From NCBI GenBank assembly GCA_944386195.1, contig CALXAD010000011.1:1-50307 (forward strand): a stretch of DNA of 50,307 bases, given 5' to 3'. Position 1 is the stretch's first letter; every line of letters begins with the position of its first letter. The DNA is from an uncultured Clostridia bacterium. Its GTDB lineage: Bacteria; Bacillota; Clostridia; TANB77; CAG-508. This document shows positions 24,987 through 33,438 of the stretch, piece after piece. The position numbers and the translations under genes are program-made. The notes under the pieces are model-generated. The model was not told the DNA's origin. It made no database searches and saw nothing but the letters and a program-made list of their open reading frames with translations.

Positions 24987-27900
24987 ATGAGTGAAATATT
25001 ACATGTAGGATTAGACGTTGGATCAACAACTGTCAAAATTGTCGTTATGGATAAAAACTTAAATACTATATATAAAAATTATCAAAGACATTTTTCAGAT
25101 ACAAAAAACACTGTATGCAATGTTTTAGAAGATTTACTTCTAAAATATCCAAATAATACTTTTACATTAGCTTTAACAGGTTCTGGTGCAATGTCTGCTG
25201 CTAAATTCTTAGGAGTAGACTTTATTCAAGAGGTTGTTTCTTGTAAAAGAGCTGTTGAAAAATATATTCCAAGAACAGATGTAGTTATTGAACTTGGTGG
25301 AGAAGATGCTAAAATTATCTATTTTGACCAATCAATTGAGCAACGTATGAATGGTACGTGTGCTGGTGGTACTGGTGCATTCTTAGACCAAATGGCTTCA
25401 TTATTACATACTGATACAGCCGGATTAAATGAACTTGCAAAAAATTACCAAACTATTTACCCTATTGCATCTCGTTGTGGTGTTTTTGCCAAAACTGATA
25501 TTCAACCTTTAATAAATGAAGGTGCTGCCAAAGAAGATATCGCAGCTTCTATTTTCCAAGCTGTTGTTAACCAAACAATTAGTGGTCTTGCTTGTGGTAG
25601 ACCAATTCGTGGAAATGTTGCTTTCTTAGGTGGACCTTTAAGTTATTTACCAGAATTGCGTAAAAGATTTATAGAAACTTTACATTTAAAAGATGATGAA
25701 ATAATTGTACCAGAGGAGGGGCATCTTTTAGTTGCTAAAGGAGCTGCTTTAGATTCTATCGATACAAAACCTATTACTCCTGATGAATTAGCAAAAAAGA
25801 TAGAAAATCTAAAGGTGTCTCATGATAATACTTCAAAACCTTTAGACCCTTTATTTAAGGATGAAGAAGATTATAAAAAATTCAAAGAAAGACATGATAA
25901 AGATAAAGTAGAAAGAGCTGACCTTGCAAGTTACGAAGGTGATTGTTATCTTGGTATAGATGCAGGTTCAACAACAACTAAACTTGTTTTGATAGATAGA
26001 GATGGTAAATTACTTTATAACTTATATGGAAGTAATGAAGGAAATCCTCTAAAAAGCGTTATGAATATGTTAAAAGAACTTTATCATGCATTACCAAAAA
26101 AAGCCATATTAAGATATAGTGGTGTTACAGGATATGGTGAAAAGTTAATTCAAACAGCTTTAAATGTTGATTTAAATGAGATTGAAACAATTGCTCATTA
26201 TACAGCAGCTAAAGAATTTGAGCCAGATGTTACAAGTATTGTAGACATCGGTGGTCAAGATATGAAATATATTAAAATGAAAAATGGTTCTATTGATAAT
26301 ATTATGCTTAATGAAGCTTGTTCTTCAGGTTGTGGTTCTTTTATAGAAACTTTTGCTAAAAGTTTAAACTTAGATATATCAGAATTTGTAAAAGAAGCAT
26401 TAGAGTCTAAAACACCTGTTGATTTAGGTTCAAGATGTACTGTTTTTATGAACTCTAGAATAAAGCAATCTCAAAAAGAAGGTTATTCTGTAGGAGATAT
26501 TTCAGCAGGACTTTCATATTCTGTTATTAAAAATGCTATACAAAAAGTTATGAAAGTAAGAGATGTTGAAACTCTTGGAGACCATATCGTTGTACAAGGA
26601 GGAACATTCTACAATGACGCTGTACTTCGTGCATTTGAATTAATTGTTGGTAAAAATGTAATAAGACCAGATATTGCAGGTCTTATGGGTGCATATGGTA
26701 TGGCTTTACTTTCTAAGGAACAATATGAAGCAAACCTTGATATGGAATATCATTCTAAAATATTAAAAGAAGATGAGCTTGATAAATTAGAGGTAAAAGT
26801 AACACATACTCGTTGTGGTATTTGTGAAAACCATTGTAAATTAACAATTAATAGATTTAGTAATGGTCAAATACATGTATCTGGTAACCGTTGTGAAAGA
26901 GGTGCTGGTGCTATTACAAAATCTAAGAATTTACCAAATTTAGTACAATATAAGTATAAAAGAATATTCGATTATAAACCTTTAGATGAAAATAAGGCAC
27001 CAAGAGGAACTATAGGAATCCCTAGAGTTTTAAATATGTATGAAGATTATCCTTTCTGGTTTACTTTCTTTACTAGTTTAGGATTTAGAGTAATTATCTC
27101 TGAAAAAAGTACTCGTGCTACATATGAAAAAGGAATGGAATCAATGCCATCAGAGTCTGTTTGCTATCCAGCAAAGCTTTCTCATGGTCATGTTGAAAGT
27201 TTATTACAACAAGGAATTAAAACTATATTTTATCCTTGCATTCCTTATTCAAGAAAAGAATATGAAAAAGCAGACAATCATTATAACTGCCCTATAGTTA
27301 TTTCTTATTCAGAGGTTTTAAAGAATAATGTTGAAGATTTAAAAGCACCTGGTGTTAAATTTATTAATCCTTTCTTACCTTTAGATAAGAAAAACTTAGT
27401 TAAAAAGGTTCTTGAATTAGATGAGTTTAAAGAATACAACTTTACTAAAAAGGAATTATTAGAAGCTGCAACTAAAGCTGAAACTGAATATCAAAAATGT
27501 AAAAATGATATTAGACAAAAGGGTAGCGAAACTGTTAAATATATAGAGGAAAATCACTTAAAAGGTATTGTTTTAGCAGGTAGACCTTATCATGTAGACC
27601 CTGAAATTAACCATGGTATTGATACTTTAATTACTTCTTTAGGACTATGTGTTTTAACAGAAGATAGTGTTTCTGATAAAGCAGAAGCTAAAAGACCTTT
27701 AAGGGTTGTAGACCAATGGGTATTCCATGCTAGATTATATGCAGCTGCTGATTTTGTTGGAAAACATGATTGTCTAGAATTAGTACAATTAAATTCTTTT
27801 GGTTGTGGTGTAGATGCTGTTACAACAGACCAAGTTGAAGAAATCTTATCTAGCTACAATAAAATGTATACTTTAATTAAAATAGATGAAGTAAATAACT

Positions 27901-29315
27901 TAGGTGCTGTTCGTATTCGTATTCGTTCTTTAATTGCTAGTATGAAAAAACGTGAGCAAGAAAAAAATGAAACAAAAGGCGATGGAGATTACGGAATTAA
28001 GAAAAAGATATTTACTAAAGATATGAAGAAAAATTATACTATTTTATTCCCTCAAATGGCTCCTATCCATTTTGAGTTACTAGAAACTGCTGCTAGGTCT
28101 GCTGGATATAATGTAGAATTATTAAGGCATTGTGACCAAAAAACAGTTGATACAGGTTTAAAATATGTTAATAATGATGCTTGTTATCCTTCTATATTAG
28201 TTACTGGTCAAATGATTGAAGCTCTTCAATCTGGTAAATATGATGTTAATAGAACTGCTTTAATCATTTCTCAAACTGGTGGTGGATGTAGAGCAACTAA
28301 TTATATAGGATTTATCAGAAAGGCATTAAAAGATGCTGGCTTTGAAAATGTACCTGTTATTTCTTTAAATTTTGTTGGTATGGAGAAAATGCCAGGATTT
28401 AAGATAACAGTTCCTTTAATTGATAAATTATTAAAAACTGTTATATATGCTGACCTTTTACAAAAAATGTTGACTAAAAACAGAGCTTATGAAGTAAATA
28501 AAGGTGAAACAAAAGCCTTATTTGATAAATGGATGGAAAAATGCAAACACTTATTAGAACATTCTACTAACAAGGAATTTAAACAAAGTATTTATGATAT
28601 TGTTAATGATTTTGAAAAAATCGAATTAGACACTTCTGTAGAAAAACCTAAAGTTGGTATTGTTGGTGAAGTTTTAATTAAATATCATCCCTTCGGAAAT
28701 AATCATGTTGCTGATTTACTAGAAAAAGAAGGTGCTGAAGTTATTCTTCCTGATTTTATAGGATTTGCTAAATTTATGGCTACTCATAGAATTACATTTA
28801 ATAAATTATTAAATACTAATAAAACTTCAGCTAAGATTAGCAAAGTTGCAATCAAACTTATTGATATATTAGAAAAAGATGTTAGAATTGCTTTAACAAA
28901 TTCTAAAAAAGGTTATTTACCACCTTGTGATATTTGGCATTTAGAAGATAAAGTAAAAGATATTCTTTCTATTGGTAACCAAACTGGTGAAGGTTGGTTC
29001 TTAACAGCTGAAATGATTGAATATATTGAAAATGGTATTCCAAATATTGTTTGTGTTCAACCATTTGCTTGTTTACCAAACCACGTTGTTGGTAAAGGAG
29101 TTATTAAAACTATTAGGAGTAAATACCCAGATGCAAATATTTCTCCTGTAGATTACGATCCTGGTGCTAGTGAGACTAACCAAACTAATAGGATTAAACT
29201 TTTAATGACTGTTGCTAAAGATAATCTTAAGGCTAAACAAAATTCTAAGAAGGCTATTGATAAAGAAAATGAAGATGAAATTATTTCTTCTGAAAATGAG
29301 AAGGTAACAAAATAA
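24987..29315 (+). CDS. Fused 2-hydroxyacyl-CoA dehydratase activator-like protein (double BadF/BcrA ATPase)
   Basis: This is a 1442-residue protein. Domain one (about 1-280) is an ASKHA ATPase of the HgdC/BcrA type: GLDVGSTTVKIVV, IELGGEDAKI, NGTCAGGTGAFLDQMA, ASRCGVF. Domain two (about 310-590) repeats it: GIDAGSTTTKLVL, VDIGGQDMKY, NEACSSGCGSF, GSRCTVF. Next come a DUF2229-like region (about 630-850, starting TRCGICENHCKL with clustered Cys) and a 2-hydroxyglutaryl-CoA-dehydratase-like C-terminal part (about 1010-1390, containing LRHCDQKTV and ISQTGGGCRATNY). HgdC proteins use ATP and a [4Fe-4S] cluster for one-electron activation of dehydratases. Large fused forms are widespread in anaerobes but their substrate is unknown. 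It stands alone with its own promoter and terminator. Confidence 0.9.
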   Translation: MSEILHVGLDVGSTTVKIVVMDKNLNTIYKNYQRHFSDTKNTVCNVLEDLLLKYPNNTFTLALTGSGAMSAAKFLGVDFIQEVVSCKRAVEKYIPRTDVVIELGGEDAKIIYFDQSIEQRMNGTCAGGTGAFLDQMASLLHTDTAGLNELAKNYQTIYPIASRCGVFAKTDIQPLINEGAAKEDIAASIFQAVVNQTISGLACGRPIRGNVAFLGGPLSYLPELRKRFIETLHLKDDEIIVPEEGHLLVAKGAALDSIDTKPITPDELAKKIENLKVSHDNTSKPLDPLFKDEEDYKKFKERHDKDKVERADLASYEGDCYLGIDAGSTTTKLVLIDRDGKLLYNLYGSNEGNPLKSVMNMLKELYHALPKKAILRYSGVTGYGEKLIQTALNVDLNEIETIAHYTAAKEFEPDVTSIVDIGGQDMKYIKMKNGSIDNIMLNEACSSGCGSFIETFAKSLNLDISEFVKEALESKTPVDLGSRCTVFMNSRIKQSQKEGYSVGDISAGLSYSVIKNAIQKVMKVRDVETLGDHIVVQGGTFYNDAVLRAFELIVGKNVIRPDIAGLMGAYGMALLSKEQYEANLDMEYHSKILKEDELDKLEVKVTHTRCGICENHCKLTINRFSNGQIHVSGNRCERGAGAITKSKNLPNLVQYKYKRIFDYKPLDENKAPRGTIGIPRVLNMYEDYPFWFTFFTSLGFRVIISEKSTRATYEKGMESMPSESVCYPAKLSHGHVESLLQQGIKTIFYPCIPYSRKEYEKADNHYNCPIVISYSEVLKNNVEDLKAPGVKFINPFLPLDKKNLVKKVLELDEFKEYNFTKKELLEAATKAETEYQKCKNDIRQKGSETVKYIEENHLKGIVLAGRPYHVDPEINHGIDTLITSLGLCVLTEDSVSDKAEAKRPLRVVDQWVFHARLYAAADFVGKHDCLELVQLNSFGCGVDAVTTDQVEEILSSYNKMYTLIKIDEVNNLGAVRIRIRSLIASMKKREQEKNETKGDGDYGIKKKIFTKDMKKNYTILFPQMAPIHFELLETAARSAGYNVELLRHCDQKTVDTGLKYVNNDACYPSILVTGQMIEALQSGKYDVNRTALIISQTGGGCRATNYIGFIRKALKDAGFENVPVISLNFVGMEKMPGFKITVPLIDKLLKTVIYADLLQKMLTKNRAYEVNKGETKALFDKWMEKCKHLLEHSTNKEFKQSIYDIVNDFEKIELDTSVEKPKVGIVGEVLIKYHPFGNNHVADLLEKEGAEVILPDFIGFAKFMATHRITFNKLLNTNKTSAKISKVAIKLIDILEKDVRIALTNSKKGYLPPCDIWHLEDKVKDILSIGNQTGEGWFLTAEMIEYIENGIPNIVCVQPFACLPNHVVGKGVIKTIRSKYPDANISPVDYDPGASETNQTNRIKLLMTVAKDNLKAKQNSKKAIDKENEDEIISSENEKVTK

Positions 29316-29321
29316 TTAGAA

Positions 29322-29357
29322 AAAAACAGGTTTAGTTTTTACTTTACCTGTTTTTTT
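29322..29357 (+). terminator. Terminator after the activase gene
   Basis: AAAAACAGGT (29322-29331) and ACCTGTTTTT (29346-29355) form a 10-bp stem with a T-rich loop and continue into a T-run. Confidence 0.85.
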
Positions 29358-29378
29358 CCACCTTAAAGTACTATTTAC

Positions 29379-29407
29379 TTGACATAATATATAAAAAGTT
29401 CTATAAT
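29379..29407 (+). promoter_or_regulatory. Consensus sigma-A promoter
   Basis: TTGACA (29379-29384), exactly 17 nt, then TATAAT (29402-29407) match both consensus hexamers. A small AGCC-CTAC-GGCT hairpin follows in the leader before the repeat-protein gene. Confidence 0.85.
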
Positions 29408-29441
29408 ATTTTTGTATAAGCCCTACGGCTATGTACATTGA

Positions 29442-29455
29442 AAATAGTAATATTT
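29442..29455. repeat. 14-bp inverted repeat flanking the WR-repeat gene (mate at 30056-30069)
   Basis: AAATAGTAATATTT here is the exact inverse of AAATATTACTATTT at 30056-30069. The two copies bracket the gene at 29475-30035, and the right copy abuts the terminator. The sequence is A+T-rich, so chance is possible. Confidence 0.45.
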
Positions 29456-29474
29456 CTCAACTAAGGAGGAAATA

Positions 29475-30035
29475 ATGTGGAAAAAATTTCTTAGTATTCT
29501 TAAAATTATTGGTCTAATAATTTTAGTTATTTTGGCAATAATCTTTGGAATCTTGGGAATGTTTATTATTTTTAGAATTGCAAAACTAGTTTTTACTATT
29601 TTATATCAGTTATACATAATAGTAAAAGCTATTATTGAACTTTTTAAAATTCCTATTCTATATCAACTATTACAATTGCATATAGGGGATTTTCCTATTG
29701 GTTCAATATTACTTTTTATTGTTTTCGTAATAATAATTGTATGCTATTTTATTACTTATTGTTACGATACAGATAACACTAACACTTCTAGTTCTTTAGA
29801 ACCATCAGCAAAAAATTCGCATTTTTCTAGTGGATTTTATGACGGAGCAGGTAATTGGAGAACTTGGGATCAATCATACCAAGATGCTTCCGGTACTTGG
29901 AGAAATCCAGGGGACTCCTTTATCGATGGTAAAGGAACTTTACGGAATCCAGGGGATGATTGGCAAGATTCTGATGGAAATTATTATTCACCAGGTCAGC
30001 CATTTAAAGATGGTAAAGGCAATTGGAGAAGTTAA
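29475..30035 (+). CDS. Membrane protein with five 14-residue C-terminal repeats
   Basis: I do not recognise this 186-residue protein. There are two hydrophobic stretches (about 8-50, possibly two helices, and 73-97) and a short Ser/Asn-rich linker. From about residue 119 there are five tandem repeats of 14 residues with pattern [FYW]xDxxGxWRxPGxx, for example YQDASGTWRNPGDS, FIDGKGTLRNPGDD and WQDSDGNYYSPGQP. Asp-x-x-Gly and Trp-Arg repetition suggests a surface-exposed, beta-hairpin or ligand-binding stalk. It is expressed from a perfect promoter and ends at a strong terminator, so it is a single-gene unit. The start follows AAGGAGGAAATA. Confidence 0.7.
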   Translation: MWKKFLSILKIIGLIILVILAIIFGILGMFIIFRIAKLVFTILYQLYIIVKAIIELFKIPILYQLLQLHIGDFPIGSILLFIVFVIIIVCYFITYCYDTDNTNTSSSLEPSAKNSHFSSGFYDGAGNWRTWDQSYQDASGTWRNPGDSFIDGKGTLRNPGDDWQDSDGNYYSPGQPFKDGKGNWRS

Positions 30036-30069
30036 TTTTCAAAGTATATGAAAGCAAATATTACTATTT

Positions 30070-30100
30070 CCCCCAGCAAATTAATTTTGCTGGGGGTTTT
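30070..30100 (+). terminator. Strong terminator after the repeat-protein gene
   Basis: CCCCCAGCAAA and TTTGCTGGGGG form an 11-bp stem around a 5-nt loop, followed by TTTTTATT. Between here and 30298 the DNA is A+T-rich with no gene seen. Confidence 0.9.
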
Positions 30101-30297
30101 TATTAAATCAATAACATATTAAATTATTTATTAAGTTTTCTGTTTTTTCTGTATTTATCTCATATTTTATAAAATTAACTTATTTTTTATCATAAATTAT
30201 AATTATTATATCATTAAAATTAATTAAACTAATAAAAATAATTGTTGCTAAAATTGATAAAAATAATAAAAAAAGAGTATTACTTTAGAAAATAAAT

Positions 30298-30924
30298 TTA
30301 TATATAGTTTATTAAATATTCTACTACTTTATATACTGAAGTATATGGATTACAATTGCAATTTCCTAAAATTTTCCCATCTTTCAATTGTTCTTTTTCT
30401 AATTTCTTACAATTTTCTATTGCTTTTTTAGTTTTATCTTTAATACAATCATAAATATCAATATTTTTTTCGTAATCTGGAATAAATTTTTTTAAATCAT
30501 CTAATAACGCTTCATTTGAAATATAACTTCTACTAGTATATTTAAAATGCTCTCTATACCAAATCTCAAAACATGGTGTAGATACAATAGGCTCTATTCC
30601 ATTCTTTTTGCCTAATTCTATTGCCTGATTAATTCTATCTTGCTTATCACTATTTAAATCAGTATCAAATACACAATAAACTTTATAATTATCTGATATT
30701 TTTATACCTTTTCTTTGCATATAATTTATTAAAACTTCCATCATTTGCAATGGATCTGTAGCATGATTATTAATTGGTTTGATATAATATGGTTTTTCCC
30801 TACTTTGATAATTTTTAAAATATATTTCTTCTGTTTTATTATTTCCTTCAAAATTAAATAAGATACACTGTTTTTCTCTTCTTTTATTTCTTTTTCTGGT
30901 TATTTGTTCTATTCTTCTGGCCAT
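30298..30924 (-). CDS. RloB-like protein of an AbiL-type defence pair
   Basis: This 208-residue protein begins with a basic segment (RRIEQITRKRNKRREKQ), then the RloB signature FNFEGNNKTEEIYFKNY with Glu26 and Thr-Glu 31-32, YKVYCVFDTDLNSDKQ with Asp87 and Asp89, and a VSTPCFEIWYREHF segment. The Glu/DxD spacing resembles a Toprim-like metal site, so a nuclease function is plausible (inference). RloB/AbiLii proteins occur with an AAA ATPase and have been linked to abortive phage infection. The gene overlaps the upstream ATPase by 16 nt, so the two are translationally coupled. Confidence 0.82.
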   Translation of the reverse strand: MARRIEQITRKRNKRREKQCILFNFEGNNKTEEIYFKNYQSREKPYYIKPINNHATDPLQMMEVLINYMQRKGIKISDNYKVYCVFDTDLNSDKQDRINQAIELGKKNGIEPIVSTPCFEIWYREHFKYTSRSYISNEALLDDLKKFIPDYEKNIDIYDCIKDKTKKAIENCKKLEKEQLKDGKILGNCNCNPYTSVYKVVEYLINYI

Positions 30925-32168
30925 AATTGTTCACCCAAGGCTATAAAAGGAATTGCTCCATACCTTCCATTAAGATAACCTTTTTCCACATTTTCTGTTT
31001 TTCTTACTGGAAAATCATCTAATGGATATAAATCTGTAGCCCCTTTCTTATAATCTTTTTCAGTAAACCATATTTGATCTCTTCTAAATAAGCTTAAATT
31101 TAATAAATTAGTATCATGCGTATTAAAAATTAGTTGAGCTCCATTTTTATTATATTTTTCACTATTAAATATTTTTACAATATATTCAACTAAAAAAGGA
31201 TGTAAACTTCGGTCTAATTCATCTATTATTAACACTTTCCCCTTTTTTAATACATACAATAAAATTGGATTTAAAATAAACATATTTTGCGTACCTAAAG
31301 ATTCTTCTTCAAAGTCTAAGTCTATATCTTCTTCTTTACCATCTTCAGTTGTTATGTTATGTCTCGTTGTTATATGAAAACTTCTCGTTTTTTTATTAAA
31401 AAATCCTCTTAACTCTAAAGGTATTGCTGAAAGTTGCTCATCTGTTATTTCTACATCTGTTACATTGTATCCGCTTATATTCATTTCTGCTTCATTTAAA
31501 ATATTTAATGAAAATTCTTTTAATTCTCCATTATTATCATTTTTATACAAAGAAAATGATAAAGGTTTAATTGTATTATAGTCAAATAATATTTCTATTC
31601 CATTTGTGATAAATTCATATACTGGTTTTGTTTTTTCATAATTCCATGTTGTAGCTGTAGCCAATAAAAATTTGTTTTCCATATTTTTAGATACTATATC
31701 TTTTAACACATTTTCATTAGAAGTATAATGATATTTATTTACTTGTGTTCTTTCAAATAATTCCGTTTCTTTTCCATTTGGATAATAATATAAATATTCT
31801 TCATATATTCTATTTTCATCAGCTACAAAACCATATACATATTTTATATTATTTATTATCATTATTAGTTCAAATGAACTTGGTTTTTTTACATATTCTT
31901 TATCAAATTTAAATGGCACTATTGGTAGTTTTAATCCAGGTTGCATATTGTTAGAATTCCTCATCATTATAACTACCGCATTCATTGCTTTTATTAAATT
32001 ACTTTTTCCAGAAGCATTTGCTCCATATATTACAGCTGATTTCAAATAATTTTCTTTCTTTCCTAGTATTAAGTTTTCTGGAATTTCTTTGTCAGAAGAT
32101 GCTAACATGCTAAAAACAACTTTTTCTTTTATTGACATGAAATTTTCAACACTAAATTGTATTATCAT
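30909..32168 (-). CDS. AAA-family ATPase (RloA/AbiLi-like)
   Basis: The protein has 419 residues. It has an SMC/OLD-like ATPase head: start MIIQFSVENFMSIKEKVVFS, Walker A GANASGKSN (49-57), ABC-like signature EESLGTQ (287-293), Walker B VLIIDELDRSLHP (311-323) and a FNTHDTNLL switch with His350. The central part (about 90-280) is the family-specific insert. Such ATPases regulate a partner effector, here the overlapping RloB-like protein. Related two-gene systems include AbiL and RloAB. Start codon ATG follows AAAGGAGAATATATTTT. The pair has its own upstream gap (551 bp) and is probably autonomous. Confidence 0.85.
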   Translation of the reverse strand: MIIQFSVENFMSIKEKVVFSMLASSDKEIPENLILGKKENYLKSAVIYGANASGKSNLIKAMNAVVIMMRNSNNMQPGLKLPIVPFKFDKEYVKKPSSFELIMIINNIKYVYGFVADENRIYEEYLYYYPNGKETELFERTQVNKYHYTSNENVLKDIVSKNMENKFLLATATTWNYEKTKPVYEFITNGIEILFDYNTIKPLSFSLYKNDNNGELKEFSLNILNEAEMNISGYNVTDVEITDEQLSAIPLELRGFFNKKTRSFHITTRHNITTEDGKEEDIDLDFEEESLGTQNMFILNPILLYVLKKGKVLIIDELDRSLHPFLVEYIVKIFNSEKYNKNGAQLIFNTHDTNLLNLSLFRRDQIWFTEKDYKKGATDLYPLDDFPVRKTENVEKGYLNGRYGAIPFIALGEQLWPEE

Positions 32169-32719
32169 AAAATATATTCTCCTTTATTTTAATCTTATTA
32201 TATTATAATATTTTTTTTGATATTTGTAAATATTTTTTATATTTATTTTATAGCTTTTTGAATATTTTATTCATTTTTATCAGTTTAATTTTTTGTTTTT
32301 ACTTTTTTATATCGTTTTTTTGCATTTTTTTGCTTTATATTATTTTTCATAATTAAAATTTTATATACAAAATAAAAATATATAACATAATGTTTTTGAG
32401 ATGTTTGAAGGAATAAAAAAATTATTTGAAAAATTTGAAATATCAGAACCCCCAAGAAACATAAGATTAAAAATTTGACTACTTAATTTAGATTCTAATT
32501 ATTATTAGTTTAGTATGAGTTTTTATATATTTACTTTATTAAGATTCTGTTTCATCTCTCTTGGGATTTTATTAATATTTTTCTTGATTTCTCTATTTAT
32601 CCATCATTTTAACACAAACTTTTGTATCCTTTATTTTTATTAAGTTATATTTTCTATTGAACCTATCTCTTTTTTATGGTATAGTTAAGTTATAGCAATT
32701 CTTTTTAGAGGAGATACCA
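32169..32719. other. 551-bp gene-free A+T-rich gap
   Basis: This gap separates the divergent defence pair and J-domain gene and presumably carries both promoters. The only frame is 25 codons (ATG 32401 to TGA 32478, MFEGIKKLFEKFEISEPPRN and five more residues) without a ribosome binding site, perhaps a gene remnant. I see no RNA gene or long repeat. Confidence 0.6.
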
Positions 32720-33412
32720 ATGGATAAAAATTATTATAAAATATTAGAAGTTGATAAAGATGCTTCTTCAGAAGTTATTGATAAAGCATATAAGGCTCTA
32801 GCTAAAAAATATCATCCAGATTTACAAGAAGAATCTAATAAAGCTAAAGCAGAAGAAAAATTAAAATTAATTAATGAAGCTTACAGTATTCTTTCTGACC
32901 CTAATTCTAGAGCTAAATATGATAGTACATTAAAAGAATTTGAAATTTCTCAAGAAGATTTTAGTCGACTTACTAAAGAAAATCAAGATTTACACAATGA
33001 ATTAAATAATTTAAAAAATAATTCTTATAAGCAAAATAATAATGAATATAATAATGTTAATAATATAAATTATAATAATACTGAATTTAACAACATAGAA
33101 CATAATCAAGAAGAAATATTAAAAAATAAATACGAACAAGAATTAGAGTATGAAAGACAAGTACAAGCCGCAAAAGAAAAAGCATACCATGATGCTTATA
33201 TTCAAGATTTAAAAAACAGAGGCTATAAAATTAAATACCAAAAAGCCCCTAAAGATTATCTAAAAAACTTTATTGCACTTATTATAACAATTGCTATTGT
33301 TATTTTATTAGTTCAGATACCTTTTATAAAAAACTTTTTTATAAATATATATGAAAATAATCCTATTATAAAAGCTATTGTTGATATATTTATTAATTTA
33401 TTTAACAAATAA
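32720..33412 (+). CDS. Membrane-anchored J-domain protein
   Basis: The protein has 230 residues. The N-terminal J domain (1-70) is complete, with [20 protein letters not shown], the DnaK-activating HPD at 32-34 and [19 protein letters not shown]. It lacks the Gly/Phe and zinc regions of DnaJ. A coiled-coil and Asn-rich linker (about 80-130) follows, then a charged helix, then a C-terminal membrane helix (about 188-208, [20 protein letters not shown]) and a short hydrophobic tail. It probably recruits DnaK to the membrane. It converges on the secretion operon and shares its terminator; a functional link is unproven. Confidence 0.88.
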   Translation: MDKNYYKILEVDKDASSEVIDKAYKALAKKYHPDLQEESNKAKAEEKLKLINEAYSILSDPNSRAKYDSTLKEFEISQEDFSRLTKENQDLHNELNNLKNNSYKQNNNEYNNVNNINYNNTEFNNIEHNQEEILKNKYEQELEYERQVQAAKEKAYHDAYIQDLKNRGYKIKYQKAPKDYLKNFIALIITIAIVILLVQIPFIKNFFINIYENNPIIKAIVDIFINLFNK

Positions 33413-33438
33413 AGCTGATACTTAAATTAGTATCAGCT
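33413..33438. terminator. Bidirectional terminator at the end of the secretion operon
   Basis: AGCTGATACT and AGTATCAGCT form a perfect 10-bp stem around TAAATT. It ends the J-domain gene on the plus strand and the 49-33 kb array on the minus strand. Confidence 0.8.

Noticed and set aside
29880..30030. Regular repeats in the WR-repeat gene considered as a CRISPR array
   Set aside because: The periodicity is 42 bp and coding, with no constant repeat/unique spacer alternation and no cas genes.
29830..30051. 73-codon alternative frame over the 14-residue repeats
   Set aside because: It is an out-of-frame reading of the repeat DNA; the repeat register and ribosome binding site support only the 186-residue frame.
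32401..32478. 25-codon frame MFEGIKKLFEKF... in the gap before the J-domain gene
   Set aside because: It is too short, has no ribosome binding site and no known match; kept only as a note in the gap description.
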